A DNA stretch of 64,000 nt. It comes from Lophius americanus (taxonomy: Eukaryota > Chordata > Actinopteri > Lophiiformes > Lophiidae). Shown here piece after piece: positions 43,401-54,280 of this stretch. The translations under genes were made by a program, and so were the position numbers. The DNA is taken from the NCBI GenBank assembly GCA_037951165.1, contig JBBDHG010000015.1:9714501-9778500 (forward strand). Reading direction: 5' to 3'. Under the pieces are notes generated by a model. That model was not told the DNA's origin, made no database searches, and worked only from the letters and a program-made list of their open reading frames with translations. How positions within the stretch are numbered: position 1 is the stretch's first letter; every line of letters begins with the position of its first letter.

Positions 43401-46400
43401 GCCTCTATGTGGATGCTGAGGTGTTGGGGTTTTAAAGAGCAGGTGGCAATACTGATGAAGGAAAGTAGCAGCCTGAGCAGAGCAAAGGGGGGAGATGGGG
43501 AATTTTTGCAGTTTAGATACAGACAAATTTGGAGGCTTTGATTGGTAGATGGTTGTTGAGGGTTGTGGAGTGTCATGGGGGTATGCGCTGCAGCTCGAGT
43601 TGACTGCCTGAACTAGCTCGCAGGCGTCGCTCCATTTATGGCTCGGACCAAAAGGAGAAGTCCAAAGGTGTGGGACGAATGTGGTACTCCTCAAAACAAG
43701 GTTAGACAATGCCATGGCACTGTCTGAGCGATAGAACAGATAATTAACCTTTTTCAAAATTGATGGAAAATATAAGAACGCCACATTTTAAGAAACAAGC
43801 TAATTTGGGGCTTGAATGTCCGCACTCAGATTTCTTCCAACCCAAACAGGAACCCCATCTTCTGAAGGCCCCTTCCTACTCACAATCAAAAAGTATGTGA
43901 TAGACGCTATTTTTAGCTGCCTCCAGTCTTCTATTCCTCCTCCATTAGCCCACTGTTGCCTCCCTCTCCGTTCACCCTCCTCGTCCTCCTCCTCCCGTTC
44001 TATCTTTCCTTTCCTCCAAATTTTATCATTATGCTCCCTACAATGTCCTAATCAATGTTACCAGACATGCTCTACCTACAGCAGTGAAGCAAAAACACCA
44101 AAAAGCCCTTCTTCCATCTGACGTAACGCTACAATCGGGGGGTTTAAAAGGAGCTGGGAACACTTCTGCTTCACATGTCCATATATGGAGCTGGTGGGAC
44201 CTGCGTGAGAAGAATGGCTTCACTCTTGATGAATTTATCTTCATAACATTACTGGGAGTCTGATTGCTCCCAGGCAGCCGATGATATGTGCACTTTATAT
44301 GCTTTAAATATTGAAACCAGACGAGCTAGTCGGCCAAACTGTTCAGACAGCCCCATTTGAAATTGATTTGGATGATCGCAGAAAAATAAGATGGCAGTTT
44401 GACAAGGTGCCAGTGAGTGAAATGTTTGGAGGCAACAGGTTGACAGTGCAGTGTAGAAGATTGGAGCATTGAAGGATGAGTAAAATTGCTTTTGACAGGT
44501 TTGTGAGAAATTCATTGTGCTGTCAAAGATCCTGATTCCTTTGAAGCTCAAGAGCGGTATAAGAAAGACACAAGCTTTGGCACAAAAGGGAAGATTGAAA
44601 ACAAGGAGAAGAATCACATTTTAGGTATTTGCTTATGGAAAACAAGGTCCTTCCCAGAATGGTCAACACCACCCTTCGCAGAATGGGTAGTGGTGACATG
44701 GTAGCCTGTATCGTACAGAGATTGCCTCAACGAAAACCCCTCCCTTTTATTCCCTTTATTTATTTTCATTAACCAAAACAATAGTACATGATTTTGAACT
44801 ACATCCCAGCAAATCTATAAGAGGTGTTAAACATTCTTCATTATCAGCATTTAGTGTGACGTCGTACAAACCTACCTACCTACCGTACCATGCAACATCT
44901 TCTAGAGCAATATTTCTCTCATGGGGATGTGCATACAGGGGTTGTTTGACATACCGCAAATAATTATCACTAATTATCACTTTGAAAAATATCATACATG
45001 CGTAATTATGAAAAGATTTTTTTTTTAAACTATAATAATAAAAGTAAATGTTTGGCAACAATTGTCATACACAAAAAACAAACACGTCATGTTCACTGGG
45101 AGTGGGAAATTTATATATTATTGTATATAAAATGACAATATTTTTAAAACACTAAATTAAGGAAAAGGAAATTCAGTCAGATACTTGCTTCAATGTCGTT
45201 AAACTCTTATTTTATGTCATGAATGAGGATTTGATATTCGATATGCTCCTTTGAATGCTCCACGCTGTAGGTCCTTGAGCTAAATCCTGAAACCCCAGCT
45301 CCCCATACGCTTCCCGTGACTCAAACTAGTTTGACTGGTGATAAATAAAGTATACATTATGATTATTTGAAATGTAGCACGGTGCTAATGGCATTATGTT
45401 TAAAAATTATACACTTATTACGTAGCAATGTATTTTATGCATTTACAATGCATCTACATGCTAACAACAATTATTAACAAATTAAGATAATATTATTAAA
45501 GATAAAGTCTAACCCGAGACCACGATTGGCAATTTCTCATATCTAGTAACTTGTTTGTTCCCTCCTGCACCACAGGACATAAAAAGTATGTTGCTGGGAA
45601 GAGAGATAGTCGCTTTTCTCAGAGAACAGTGATTATCGTAAGTTACTAGCTGCTAGCTAGCTGAGCAGTTTGGCTTTCAGGCTTTTCTTTGGGTGACTAC
45701 TTAACTTCTCTAACTTCATTTTTGGTGTTGGCCTAGCTTAATTACGCTACAAAAAATAACTCCCTGGATGCTGAATGAACTTTAACCATCATGGGAATTA
45801 TTTCCCTATGATTAAGCATGTATATTGGTCTAACTTACTACGCTTTGGTTGGATCAAAACAATTAATTAGGGTTGATTCACTCTAGTTACCTTGACTAGT
45901 TCTAACTTTGTTTAATATGGTTGGTTCAATTACCATAGTGAATGGGGTTTATCTAAATCAGACAAATTAAGTTAGACCAAAAGAATTGTTTAGTGTAGAA
46001 AGAAACTTGTTCAAATATGTGAAAATACTTTACATAATTAAAGTAAATCAAAGATTACATGTTCAGTAATATTAATGTCAAAAAGTTACATAACAAAACA
46101 AACAGGGGAGACAAACTATTACTAAACAAAAGATGAAAACTCAATCATATCGGTTCATACCAACTTGACCTAATCTTGTAAAAGGTCAGTTAAATTCAAT
46201 GCAACTCTTCACTAGCGTCATCACGTTTATCTTGCAAATATGAAATTATATTAATTAATATAAAACACGTATAAAATTCAAGGAGTTTCATATATATAGA
46301 ATTGGATTAACTGAGAGATAGTTGCATGATGCAGAGGGTGAACAAATATAATTTTTTTATTGTACTTTTTTTGATTTTTATATTTGTCTACTGTCTGACA

Positions 46401-49400
46401 CAAATTTAATCAAATGAAATATTAATAATAAATCCTTTATTCATCACATACAGCCAATTCAACATTTTGAAATTCTTTATCTGTGTTTAACCCATCCCTG
46501 AGGGAGCAGCAGGTAGCCACCTAGAGGGGCCTGGGGAGTTAGAAACTCAGGGTCGTGCTGAAGGACCCCATGACATGTAGACCCTGGTGGGACTTGAACC
46601 AGTCACCTTCTGATATCCCAATTGGGGGACGGCCGCTCTACCCCCTGAGCCACAGCAACCCCGTAACTGTGATGCAACATTAATTCATGCAGCTAGTTGC
46701 CAAATAAAATCTCATGTCAGACAAATAGTGGACCTTTGTGAGAGCAAAATATGGTTGAATAATAAAAAATAAAACAATTTGCCCAGGGGGGCTAGCCTGC
46801 GCCATGGAGGAAATGTACCCTGCATCTCTTGCCCACCCAGTTGAAAATAGTCAGCCAGTAACAACAACACATTATCTCTCTTCTTATTCTTTTGGTTTTG
46901 GGAGCCAAATCGTCTTTATCGTTTTTAGGATATATGTGCTACTGTACAAACATGACATCATAATATGACCGACTCCATGGAAGAGGATATGCTCCCTCTG
47001 TAGATGTAATTGTAATATAATGATTAAAAAGAGATTTTGTATTTTCATCAAATTACAATCTAACAAAACCTAGTTGTGAGTAATATATTCCATTTATAAG
47101 TGAAATAGCGAAAGTAAAAGTGAAAGTAAGGGTGGGAAGGGAAGGTGTGGAGGGTGGGGCTGGGTTAGTAGGACATCATTGGGTGTGAATTGTACTGTTG
47201 AGATGAGGAGCAGGGAGAGTGAGGATCAGGGCCAAGACTGGCTCCACATGAGGAGAAGTCAGGAGGAGGTTAGCATATAGAGCTTGGGATGCCTGTGCGA
47301 TGAATCAGCTATCTAAATATGGTCTGTGCTCTTCATCCCTACACACCCATCCACTCCCTGTACAAAGTAGACCTCTACCCTTCTTCAGTTTATCTTTTAC
47401 TCTCTCTCTCACTCTCTCTCCCTCCCTCTTACCATCCCTTCAGTAATGGGGGAAGATTGGCAGGTCTCCCATTATGTGTTCTCCACTGTAGGAAGGAGCA
47501 GACTGCACAGAGACACATTCAGAGTTACAAGGGAAGAGCTTCAATTACAGGTGTTGACGGAGTCCTGTAAAGTTTGCACACTGCACCTTTAAGTTTATCG
47601 TTCCTTTTAAAAAGGGTCAAATTCTGTTACCATCACTCTGACTTCCTGTCTGCTCCAAGTTCACCGTGTGCCTTGTACTTGGTACACTTAACAGCTGCTT
47701 GAGCTCAATGTTTATTCCGATTTCATTATTTACACCAATGCAATGAAAGAAGACAAGGTATTATTTACTGTGAACAAATCATATTTTAATAATATAATAT
47801 AGCCTCCTTTTTGTGACCTATGGGGGAAATCTTGAGAAGTTTGTGAGCCATTATGGAGAATTGTTATTGGCTTGGCAAAACTCTTTCTATGGCATGTACT
47901 TAATTATTTTGGGTATTTTTGTAAATTGGGAAAAATAGATGAAAATAGACTTGAATTGCAATTTTTAGGACCTAATGGTGCTTGGAAACCTGAAGAAATT
48001 ATCATAGCTAGAATTATCAAAAAGAAAGTATCTTGGAGCCACAACCTAAATCCAAAAGGTACCATTTTGAATTACATACCCATTGTTTGCCATTGTCAGC
48101 TAGATATTCAATATCTTACTTTAAAAAAGCTGAATAGTGTATCTTTACTACTCTTTACAGCGAACTAAACACAGATATAAGGCAGTAAATCTTCGGCATG
48201 ACATCCAGCTCGAAAAGACTCAAGGAAACAATACACAGCCACACTGAAAAGCACATTTCCAGTTGATCACAGCTGTTCATGCTGGCAGATAGAAATCCAC
48301 TGATGTGCTGACTGAGCTGCCACTGATTACTTAACCCATTATACAGTGGCCTGATTTAATCCAGACAACAGGTGACATTATGAGATGATGTTTACATGGT
48401 TTACATTAACCGCTGCTATTTTTGGTGTGAGTGACTGTTATGATGGTCCTTTTGTGATATTGTAACTCAAATAGTCCCATCAGTGTGGGCCCTGGTGGAA
48501 CTTGTTATGGGCCAGATGGGCGGTCGCCCAGGGAGACTTCTGGCCCGGGGCAGCTTTCTGCCTACAGAGAGGAATCCCATGGTCAGAGGAGGGACATGGG
48601 GACGTGTGGCGAAGCGCATCAGGTAATTGAACAATCAGAATGTGTAAAGACTGATATTCCTGAATGGACCTGAAGTCCGTGACCTACTTGCTGCGCTCCG
48701 CAGGTTTATCTCAGTCTTCATAAGATTATCATGAGTCATTCCCTCTTGTTATATCGTGTCTATTATATCGTGTATATCCGACCAAAGCCCGACTGGTCCA
48801 ATCAGGACTCGCTGACATCGTTCAAATATTTAGAAAATATGTTCGAGGCTCGGTCACGTCAGGGAAAGCCAAAGTCTGGTTAGGAAGGGGAGGTCATGCA
48901 CACTTATTTGTACATTAATGTAATGCTGTGTTGGTTGCTGAGCCAGCCAGCCATCATGAAAATGTGTGTAATCTGAAGAACAATTATAAAATCTCACACA
49001 CACACACAGCAAAATAGGTAATAGATGACCCAATACAAGTTTTCTGTATTGACCTGCCCTGAGCTCAGGGCCGGGGCGGTCCTAGGAATGTTTCAATGGG
49101 TTGGCCTGAGCCCAGGCAAAACTATAAGTTGAGGTGACAACAGCACTCCGTTAATATTTGTGTACAGGCTGCAGAATTTGTAACATTTATTAATAATATA
49201 TTACTTATAAATTAAAACAGAGTAATAAGCTACATTGCATACTAATGCCTGTTAATGGACAGTCTCATTTTTTCAGAACCAAAGTCTGCTAATATTAACA
49301 GTTACAAACAAACAAAAATACTTTTTATAGTAAAAGCTATTAAATTGTCAGATGTTTTGAAAGGGAGATTTGCCCAGAGCGGTACACAAGCTAAAACCGC

Positions 49401-52400
49401 CTTTCGGTGCGAGTATTATGTCCACACTTGCGATTGGGCCCATGCAGGAGTGGGTGTAGTAGACTGGCAGGCTGACTGCCACTAATAAAACAGAGATTAC
49501 CACCCTATGTACTGCTATAAAGCCCTCGTATGTACTGCTATAAAGTGAGGATCATGCTGGGATGGAACTGCTGCCCTGTGTCACAAAGCTTGCAAATGGA
49601 CTCATAATAAGTCAGAAACTGCCATTGATCAAGACGACAACAAATGTCTGATTTGTCCTCATGATAGATATAACAGGACGTCTTGTTACATAACATTCAG
49701 AGTACTGGCTGAGTTTCTATCCTTTTCTAATTTTCCATCTCAATCTTTCTATCTGTTTCTATAATATGCATGACTAGTTCCTAATAGTGACATAATTCAG
49801 TTGGCATCCCTTTGGTTAATAAGTAAAGTCCCTGCCTGAAATTGTTTACCAGTAATGAGAGCTGTGTGGTAAACCTGGACGTGGCTCCTGGTGACTAGCC
49901 GTCCTCTGCTGCCAACGTTAGTGTGACACCACTCTCGGAAATGAAAAAGGTAGTATTGATACAAATCAAGGCTCTTCCTTCTGACTAGTGGGTCGCAGTA
50001 GGCCACTAAAACCCTGTATCAATTTGGTGGGTCTTCCACCATATCGCCACCCCGCCCTAGGCATCTTTTATCACAGACCGCTCCATCTGAGGCAATAAGA
50101 GGCAGCAGAAGAAAACATTATTTCTTTCCAAACTTTTGTAATAGAAAAAAGTGTTGGGAAAAGTAAAACAGTAATACATGGTTCATTCAAGGTGTTGGTG
50201 GAATCCTCCTCCATCTCTGACTGATTTGGAAGGAATCTGCCCTTGAATAGGCAAAGGAGGAGCAGGGAGAGTTGAAAAACAAGAACACATTTGGTTTTCT
50301 TTTTACGTGAAGAAAAATCTGGCATTATATCATAGTTGGCAACCATAAACAAAGCCAGTTGTTTGAAATAATTAGGGAGAGCGAGATAGGCATGTGGCAT
50401 CTCAGGGGGAAGTAAACTCCCCCTGAGATGCCACATGGCACTAGCAGCTGCCCAACACTGGCAAAATCCCACTACATTTTGGTTTTCACGGCGTAACACC
50501 TCAGATTGCACTGGAAACCTTTAACCCCTCCTTCAAGAATTAATTACATTCTAATATAAATATCCAGATTGACAAGGTCACTGAATTCGTTCCAATGTAA
50601 GTGCAGATGTTGGTTTAATCTCTCTACTATGATAGCTTGTGCTACAGATAAAAAGGTTCATAAAATAAAGTGAAATATATTGTATAAGCACGTTGGAATA
50701 GCATTTCTGCGCACCTATTCCCAATGAGGCAGTATGGGTCCTCCTAAGATGGAGTTCTCATTTGACTTGCGCCCAGCTGTTGGATAGAGACTGGGAGGAA
50801 CAGAGGGAGTGAGGTAAATCCAAGCCATAATGTCTGAGTCAAGGGTGGAAAATCTGAATGTTCTCGCGCCACTGTGCAAAAAGCTGCAAGTTATTACACA
50901 TCACACACTGTAGCCTCGCCGGCTAAAAAAAGAATCAGGGCTCCCCTCAACCCCCCTTGGAAAAACTCTTTGCTGTCTTTTCAAATGAAACACTTGGCCT
51001 GTCTCTTCCTCACACTGCCGCTCATCTGCTTCAAACAGGACCTCGAGCGTGCTTGAGGTATTTACCATCTTTGTTCAAAGAAAGGAAAAGAGTGAGCTGA
51101 CTTTCCGAATGGATTCCTTATGAATTTGGCAACCAGTAAGCTTGGCTCGCATGTGAAGGCTTGTATTCTACAGTCCTATGCACAGCCATGTCTGGAAGCC
51201 CCCTAGAGTGGATACTGAGTATTGAACCACTGTTCAGTAGATAAGGGTGGGGCAGGGATGTGTTAAACAACATCTGGGAGGTTAACAATCATTATCACTC
51301 TTTCTGTATTTCGTCTACGATCATGATGAATCATGCATGTATGTACTAGCAGTACAATGATTTGTATTTCATGAATGGCATTTATGAATACTTGGAAAAT
51401 AGAGCACACATACACTGGAAAATGAATGGAAGCTGTGCTCTCCAATAAATACGTTTGAGTAATTATTTCCATAGGATGTGTTTCAAGTGTGTTTTTGAAA
51501 GGTGAAATTGGATGTTGGGTTTTTCAGCATGGAAACATATGCATACAACTGCACTGCAAACTACAAAAACATACCATGTAATTATGACAAATAAGTATAT
51601 ATAATATCTAGGCTGTAAAAAAGATAGAAATATCTTGGAAATACTATGAAAAGCACTTACTAAGTAAAATAAACCATTCATTGTTTGATTCTTCCTTAAA
51701 TTGAGTGGAAAGATTGCTTTACCAGATCAAGCTTGTTAGTTCCAGAGCTGTCACCATTTTCTTTTCTGTTCAAATTATTGAATTGAATACATTGCCAGAC
51801 CATAACTGGAAGGTGGATTCAAACCCATAACCTTTTTACTCTCAGTTAACAGTGCTAACATCAATACATCAATACATCATGTAAAAGTGACTGCAATGTA
51901 GTATGCCCTGCTAGTGCCTCTGTATTGAATAACGCTATATACCCTGGAATATAACATGAGCACTATGAACTATTACAAAATAGAACCCTGTGCTTAAAAT
52001 GTGTTGCTTCAATTTACTATAAATAAGAAAGAAAGAAAGACAGAAAGAAAATGTATGTACTCTGTGTATGATAAATAAAGTAAGAATTGTCATTCTTATT
52101 TGGTCCCTTTTGCCGTGCATTTTATTGTTAGCGTTCATTTAGACCTGAATGTACTGAACATGTTAGGTGTATAAACTTCAAATCTATTGCACGTAGACCA
52201 TAAATATATCCATCTGGGGGGATAAGGCATGATTGAGTTGCAGGTTGATATGTTTCTTCAGTAAGACTTGCCCTGGAAAAAGCATTAGTCACCTGAAGGC
52301 ATGTTTTTGGTTGTGTTGTGATGAGGCATAGCATATCCTGTCACCGAAGCTCTTGCCAGCAGAACCCTTTGGAGATTTATAGCCATACCCTAAAATCCTC

Positions 52401-53163
52401 CAAACTTCAGCAGTATCTTTAGAAATCCAAACACCTTTAAGGGGACTCATTTGAAACACCACTAAAGGCATTTTCAGTCAGATTATTTTTTTTAAAAATC
52501 CAGTCACTTCAGTTAATGTCTGACCGCACCCATCTCTAACCCAGTCAGGTATTATGAACTTTACAAACCTTACACATTCAAATAGATAAACCAGTAAAAC
52601 ACTTATTTATGCACACATCCACACAATCCCACCTGGTAAATCATGACTTTAAAGTTGCGTCTCTTCAACAGCTCGGCCTCATTGTTCTCCAGTTTCTTGA
52701 TCTGACCGCCTTGCTTCTCCAGGTTGGCCCGTACGGTCTTGACGTTGACACTGACCTTTCGCACCTTCTCCATCATCTTATTGACACTGTTGGACGTGGT
52801 GCTGTGGTTCTTGGCAAGTTTGGTCAGCTCGCCCTGGATGCCGGTCACGCAACGCTCCATCTCCTGTTGCCTGGTCTCCAACCCACTCTGGGTCTGCTGG
52901 ATCTGATCCACTGCCCCAATGATCTTGTCCAGCAAAGACAGAACCATGACCCCATTAACTTGCTGGTCAAGCTTCACTGCATCATCCTTGTCCTCATCGG
53001 CATCTCCCTCTGTGGCCACAGAGGACAGCTCCTTCTTGACTGCAGCAAGGGCATCATCTTCATCATCAGAGGGTGGTAGGTTTACCTCATCATCTGAGAT
53101 TTCAGTGAGGGTGTGAGGCTCAGGCTGAGCACTTATGAATTCCAATACCTCCACGGCTGCCAT
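24587..53163 (-). CDS. cavin1: Cavin-1 (PTRF), caveola coat protein, two exons
   Basis: Cavin-1 coats the cytoplasmic face of caveolae with caveolins and is also called polymerase I and transcript release factor. Exons 52633-53163 and 24587-25450 join in phase 0 (CAG|GTGGGA donor, TTGCAG acceptor) to encode 464 residues; human cavin-1 has 390. Residues about 1-65 are acidic. The HR1 trimeric coiled coil spans about 68-170 (VLSLLDKIIGAVDQIQ, EKVRKVSVNVKTVR, LLKRRNFKVMIYQ). A basic motif RADRIKRS is at about 249-256, a Lys-rich 11-residue-type repeat helix at about 270-335, the conserved AVYKVPPFTFHVKK at about 376-389, and a strongly acidic tail ends in RDSD. The 27,182 bp intron is large. Teleosts have cavin1a and cavin1b; which this is remains open. 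Confidence 0.97.
25451..28469 (-). other. cavin1 intron, 3' portion
   Basis: Bases 25688-25800 (GGGGTGTCAAACATAATCCC) resemble the end of a hAT-type repeat. Bases about 26300-26600 may belong to another unclassified repeat. No coding evidence. Confidence 0.35.
28470..28915 (-). mobile_element. Tc1-like non-autonomous element, nearly full length
   Basis: Starts with ATAACCACCTGCCTCATATT and TTTAGGTC, passes through CACCAGTTGTCCTTCC, CTAGCCACTGCAG and GAGATGCTCTGACCCAGTC, and ends with AGGTGCCATGGCAAACAGAT and TAATGTTATGGATGATTTG. Both family ends are present around a shrunken, frame-broken transposase region. Confidence 0.75.
29486..29615 (+). repeat. (ATTC)n microsatellite joined to a dispersed repeat start
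   Basis: About 12 ATTC units at 29487-29534, then TTATCACCCGCTTATCCTCT and GTGGGGGGCTGGAGCCTATC. This is the opening of the common fish repeat whose other end is seen at 23185-23520. It abuts a Tc1-like fragment. Confidence 0.75.
29616..29795 (+). mobile_element. Tc1-like element remnant
   Basis: The words GTAACCACTGACAGATGAAG, GGGATATATTAGGTAGCAAG, GTTAATGTGTTGG and GATAGAAAGGTGTCAGA follow the Tc1-like family order with a large internal deletion. Confidence 0.7.
30237..30268 (+). other. G-rich tract, potential G-quadruplex
   Basis: Four or more runs of 4-6 G with short loops lie between 30237 and 30268 on the plus strand, the non-template-like strand for cavin1 transcripts being the opposite. 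It is within the cavin1 intron. Confidence 0.7.
30938..31660 (-). repeat. Scattered minisatellite-like motif and hAT-like fragment
   Basis: TCCAATGGATGGGCAACCTT (31196), TCCAATGAAGGCCACCCT (31583) and TCCAATGGATGGGCACCCTA (31624) are related copies with GGGCACCT extensions. Bases 30967-31005 (AGGGGTCCCCAACCCTTTTT) match the start of a known vertebrate repeat type. No coding content. Confidence 0.55.
31661..34582 (-). other. cavin1 intron, central part
   Basis: Holds purine-rich GA tracts near 32070-32130 and a (GT)n run at about 33610-33660. No gene or transposon recognised. Confidence 0.45.
33610..33660 (+). repeat. (GT)n microsatellite, interrupted
   Basis: Alternating GT with a few C substitutions over about 50 bases, within the cavin1 intron. 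Confidence 0.95.
34583..35215 (-). mobile_element. Tc1-like element with replaced interior
   Basis: One end is CAATCAGCCATAACATTAAA with CCCCCTTTTGCCACCA (34583-34645). The interior has GACCACTTTGGTCGGTACTG (34811). The other end is GTTATTACGTTATGGCTGAT (35189-35208). About 300 unrelated AT-rich bases fill the middle. Confidence 0.75.
35572..35602 (+). repeat. (CATCCGTC)n short tandem repeat
   Basis: CATCCGTC-type units are repeated about four times. Often the start of the common fish CCATCCAT repeat. Confidence 0.85.
35603..38030 (-). other. cavin1 intron, unassigned stretch
   Basis: AT-rich. The words GCTGCCTCACCTCCTGC (36740) and GCCTCACCTGCCTCCCCTG (37078) suggest two ends of an unclassified repeat. 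ACACATTGCACCTTTAA at about 37170 recurs near 47578. No gene seen. Confidence 0.35.
38031..38275 (+). mobile_element. Tc1-like transposase N-terminal remnant
   Basis: TTGGAAGCAGGAAAAAAAGA-like start, then GGGTGTTCCCGGTCTGTGGT and GGCTCACTGATGCGCGAG. The peptide LVGCSRSVVAST is readable and matches the helix-turn-helix region of Tc1-like transposases. No intact transposase. Confidence 0.75.
38852..39350 (-). mobile_element. Tc1-like non-autonomous element, full length
   Basis: Runs from ATCAGCCTTAACATTAAAAC (38852) to ACATTATGGCTGATCGGTGT (39327-39346). These ends are inverted relative to each other. Between them are GACCACTTTGGTAGTTGCTA and CCTTTGTCAAGATTGCTCAG, the reverse orientation of the transposase start. 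About 500 bp, no open frame. Confidence 0.8.
39351..41734 (-). other. cavin1 intron, unassigned stretch
   Basis: Bases 39500-39600 (CAGAGCCAGGTGAACTATTT, ATGCTAAGCTAAGCTAA) match a common fish repeat fragment. Bases 40140-40620 may be another dispersed element. No supported gene. Confidence 0.4.
41735..42310. repeat. Diverged tandem duplication, two copies
   Basis: Copy A (from 41735) and copy B (from about 41978) share CAGCAGCCAGCTGATGA / CGGCAGCCAACTGATGA, then GAATAGACG-like words, then AACAACAGCCCCAG / GATAACAGCCCCAG, then TTAACATAGTTTGTTTG / TTAACATAGTTGGTTTG. Copy B is longer. No coding frame. Confidence 0.65.
42311..46479 (-). other. cavin1 intron, unassigned stretch
   Basis: Words such as GGGCACTTTCACACCTCAG (42827) and GCGTTCACACCTGCAG (43244) look like hAT-type ends, but no full element could be defined. 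The 140-codon minus frame at 43362-43784 has no family resemblance. The rest is AT-rich. Confidence 0.35.
46480..46665 (-). repeat. Dispersed repeat, best of three copies
   Basis: TTTAACCCATCCCTGAGGGA, GTGGGACTTGAACCAGTCAC and CCCCTGAGCCACAGCAACCC identify a common fish repeat. Related copies are at 17690-17822 and 54650-54842. Confidence 0.7.
46666..50390 (-). other. cavin1 intron, unassigned stretch
   Basis: Contains a CT-rich tract near 47398-47430, a GGGCCGGGGCGGTCCTAGG word at 49068 suggesting a hAT-type repeat, and a 23 bp tandem duplication at 49504-49543. No gene. Confidence 0.4.
50391..50437. repeat. Perfect 20 bp inverted repeat with 7 nt loop
   Basis: The left arm CATGTGGCATCTCAGGGGGA (50391-50410) is the exact reverse complement of 50418-50437, with the loop AGTAAAC between. 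It lies in the cavin1 intron. Pairing stops outside the arms. Its total length is short for a microRNA precursor. Confidence 0.97.
50438..52632 (-). other. cavin1 intron, 5' portion
   Basis: Bases 51800-51860 (GGATTCAAACCCATAACC) are a fragment of the common fish repeat. Otherwise AT-rich with no gene recognised. Confidence 0.4.
52633..53163 (-). CDS. cavin1: cavin1 exon 1 (start codon, HR1 coiled coil)
   Basis: The ATG is the complement of 53161-53163, and the 177-codon exon ends at MIYQ before a GTGGGA donor. It encodes the acidic N-terminus and all of HR1. This junction after MIYQ precedes DDVKVPSKL in exon 2, matching human DEVKLPAKL. Confidence 0.97.
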
Positions 53164-53946
53164 ATCAGTAGATTTGTAGTGTAAGGTCAGCTACTAAAGG
53201 TTTCTAATTATCTCCTGTCTTCTCCGGAGCTGTTCTTTTTAACCACCACTTATCCCTCACAAGCATACATGCACTATGTCCACCTTACTCTCTATCTGTC
53301 TGTTCGCTCCACTCCAAACTTTTGGAATCAGACCAGTGTGCAGGGAAAGCCCAACGATGCTGAATGCTACCACATGAGCGTTATGATGTGAATGCCACAG
53401 AAGGCAGAGAACCTCTCCAGTCAAGCTACACCCTGCAGGGTTTTTTCCCTCCAGCCCGCACCCACCCTTTTTCCATTGGACTCTCCCCCTCTCCCCAAAC
53501 TCCTCCCTCATCTTCTCCCTAAATACACATACACATCAGTAAGACTCCACCGAGCTGGTCGGTCCAACCCTCCTCTGATTCAATAACACACCCCTCTGGT
53601 CTTGCCTTGTCCCATCAGCATGGTTGGAATAGTTAGAGCAGAACCGCACTGAGCTGCTTGTATACAAGCTCAGGCATAGCAGAAGGAGGAATGTCCCATT
53701 TTTCCACTCCTTTCTCCTTTCTATTCAGAGTACGTTCATTTCATCAAAAGCAAGACTGTTTACTATGGATAAGATACACCTAGAATGGAAACGATATACA
53801 GAAGTTGCTGTGGGAAACTAAATAACCCCATGAAATCTGTCTAACATATTTCAGACAAATCTATTGCTAATTTAACAAAAAGCTGGGTAAGAGTTTAAAA
53901 ACAGAGTTTATAAAGAAGGGTTTAAGTCATTGTAGCAGGAGTTGAA
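53164..53946 (-). promoter_or_regulatory. cavin1 5' UTR and proximal promoter region
   Basis: Less AT-rich than its surroundings, with C-rich stretches at 53450-53520 on the plus strand. It must contain the cavin1 leader if the leader is unspliced. No transcription start or specific factor site could be assigned. Confidence 0.35.
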
Positions 53947-54280
53947 TACACTGGTCAGCCATCCCATTATAACCACTGACAGGTAAAGACATTTATCCTT
54001 TTGTTACCATGGTACCTGTAAGTGGAGGGAATACATGAAGTTGATGCAGGAAAATGGCGAAGCAAAATAAGCTTGATAAAAAAAGTGTGATGGCTAGACA
54101 GCTGAATCGGAGCATGTCCGGAACTGCAGGTCTTGGTAGGTGTTCCTTGTCTGCAGTGATTAGTACCAGACAAATTATTATATAATTTTGTTAATATTAT
54201 TATATTATTAATATTATTAATATTTCGGTTCAGATAGGAAGTTGTCAGAACACACAGTGGCATCAAAGAGCATTTAGTAC
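53947..54280 (+). mobile_element. Tc1-like element remnant
   Basis: ACTGGTCAGCCATCCCATTA and CCACTGACAGG at the start, then GTGATGGCTAGACAGCTGAA and GCAGGTCTTGGTAGGTGTTC, then GTCAGAACACACAGTGGCAT. This is the transposase-sense order with deletions and an AT-rich patch at 54180-54230. Confidence 0.8.

Noticed and set aside
43362..43784. 140-codon minus-strand open frame in the cavin1 intron
   Set aside because: Sequence looks like random translation of intron DNA and has no family resemblance.
46560..46640. tRNA-like box words (GGGACTTGAACC) that might suggest a tRNA gene
   Set aside because: No cloverleaf could be drawn. The words are part of a dispersed repeat with two other copies in the window.
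52609..53079. 156-codon plus-strand open frame over cavin1 exon 1
   Set aside because: Antisense shadow of the conserved cavin1 coiled-coil exon.
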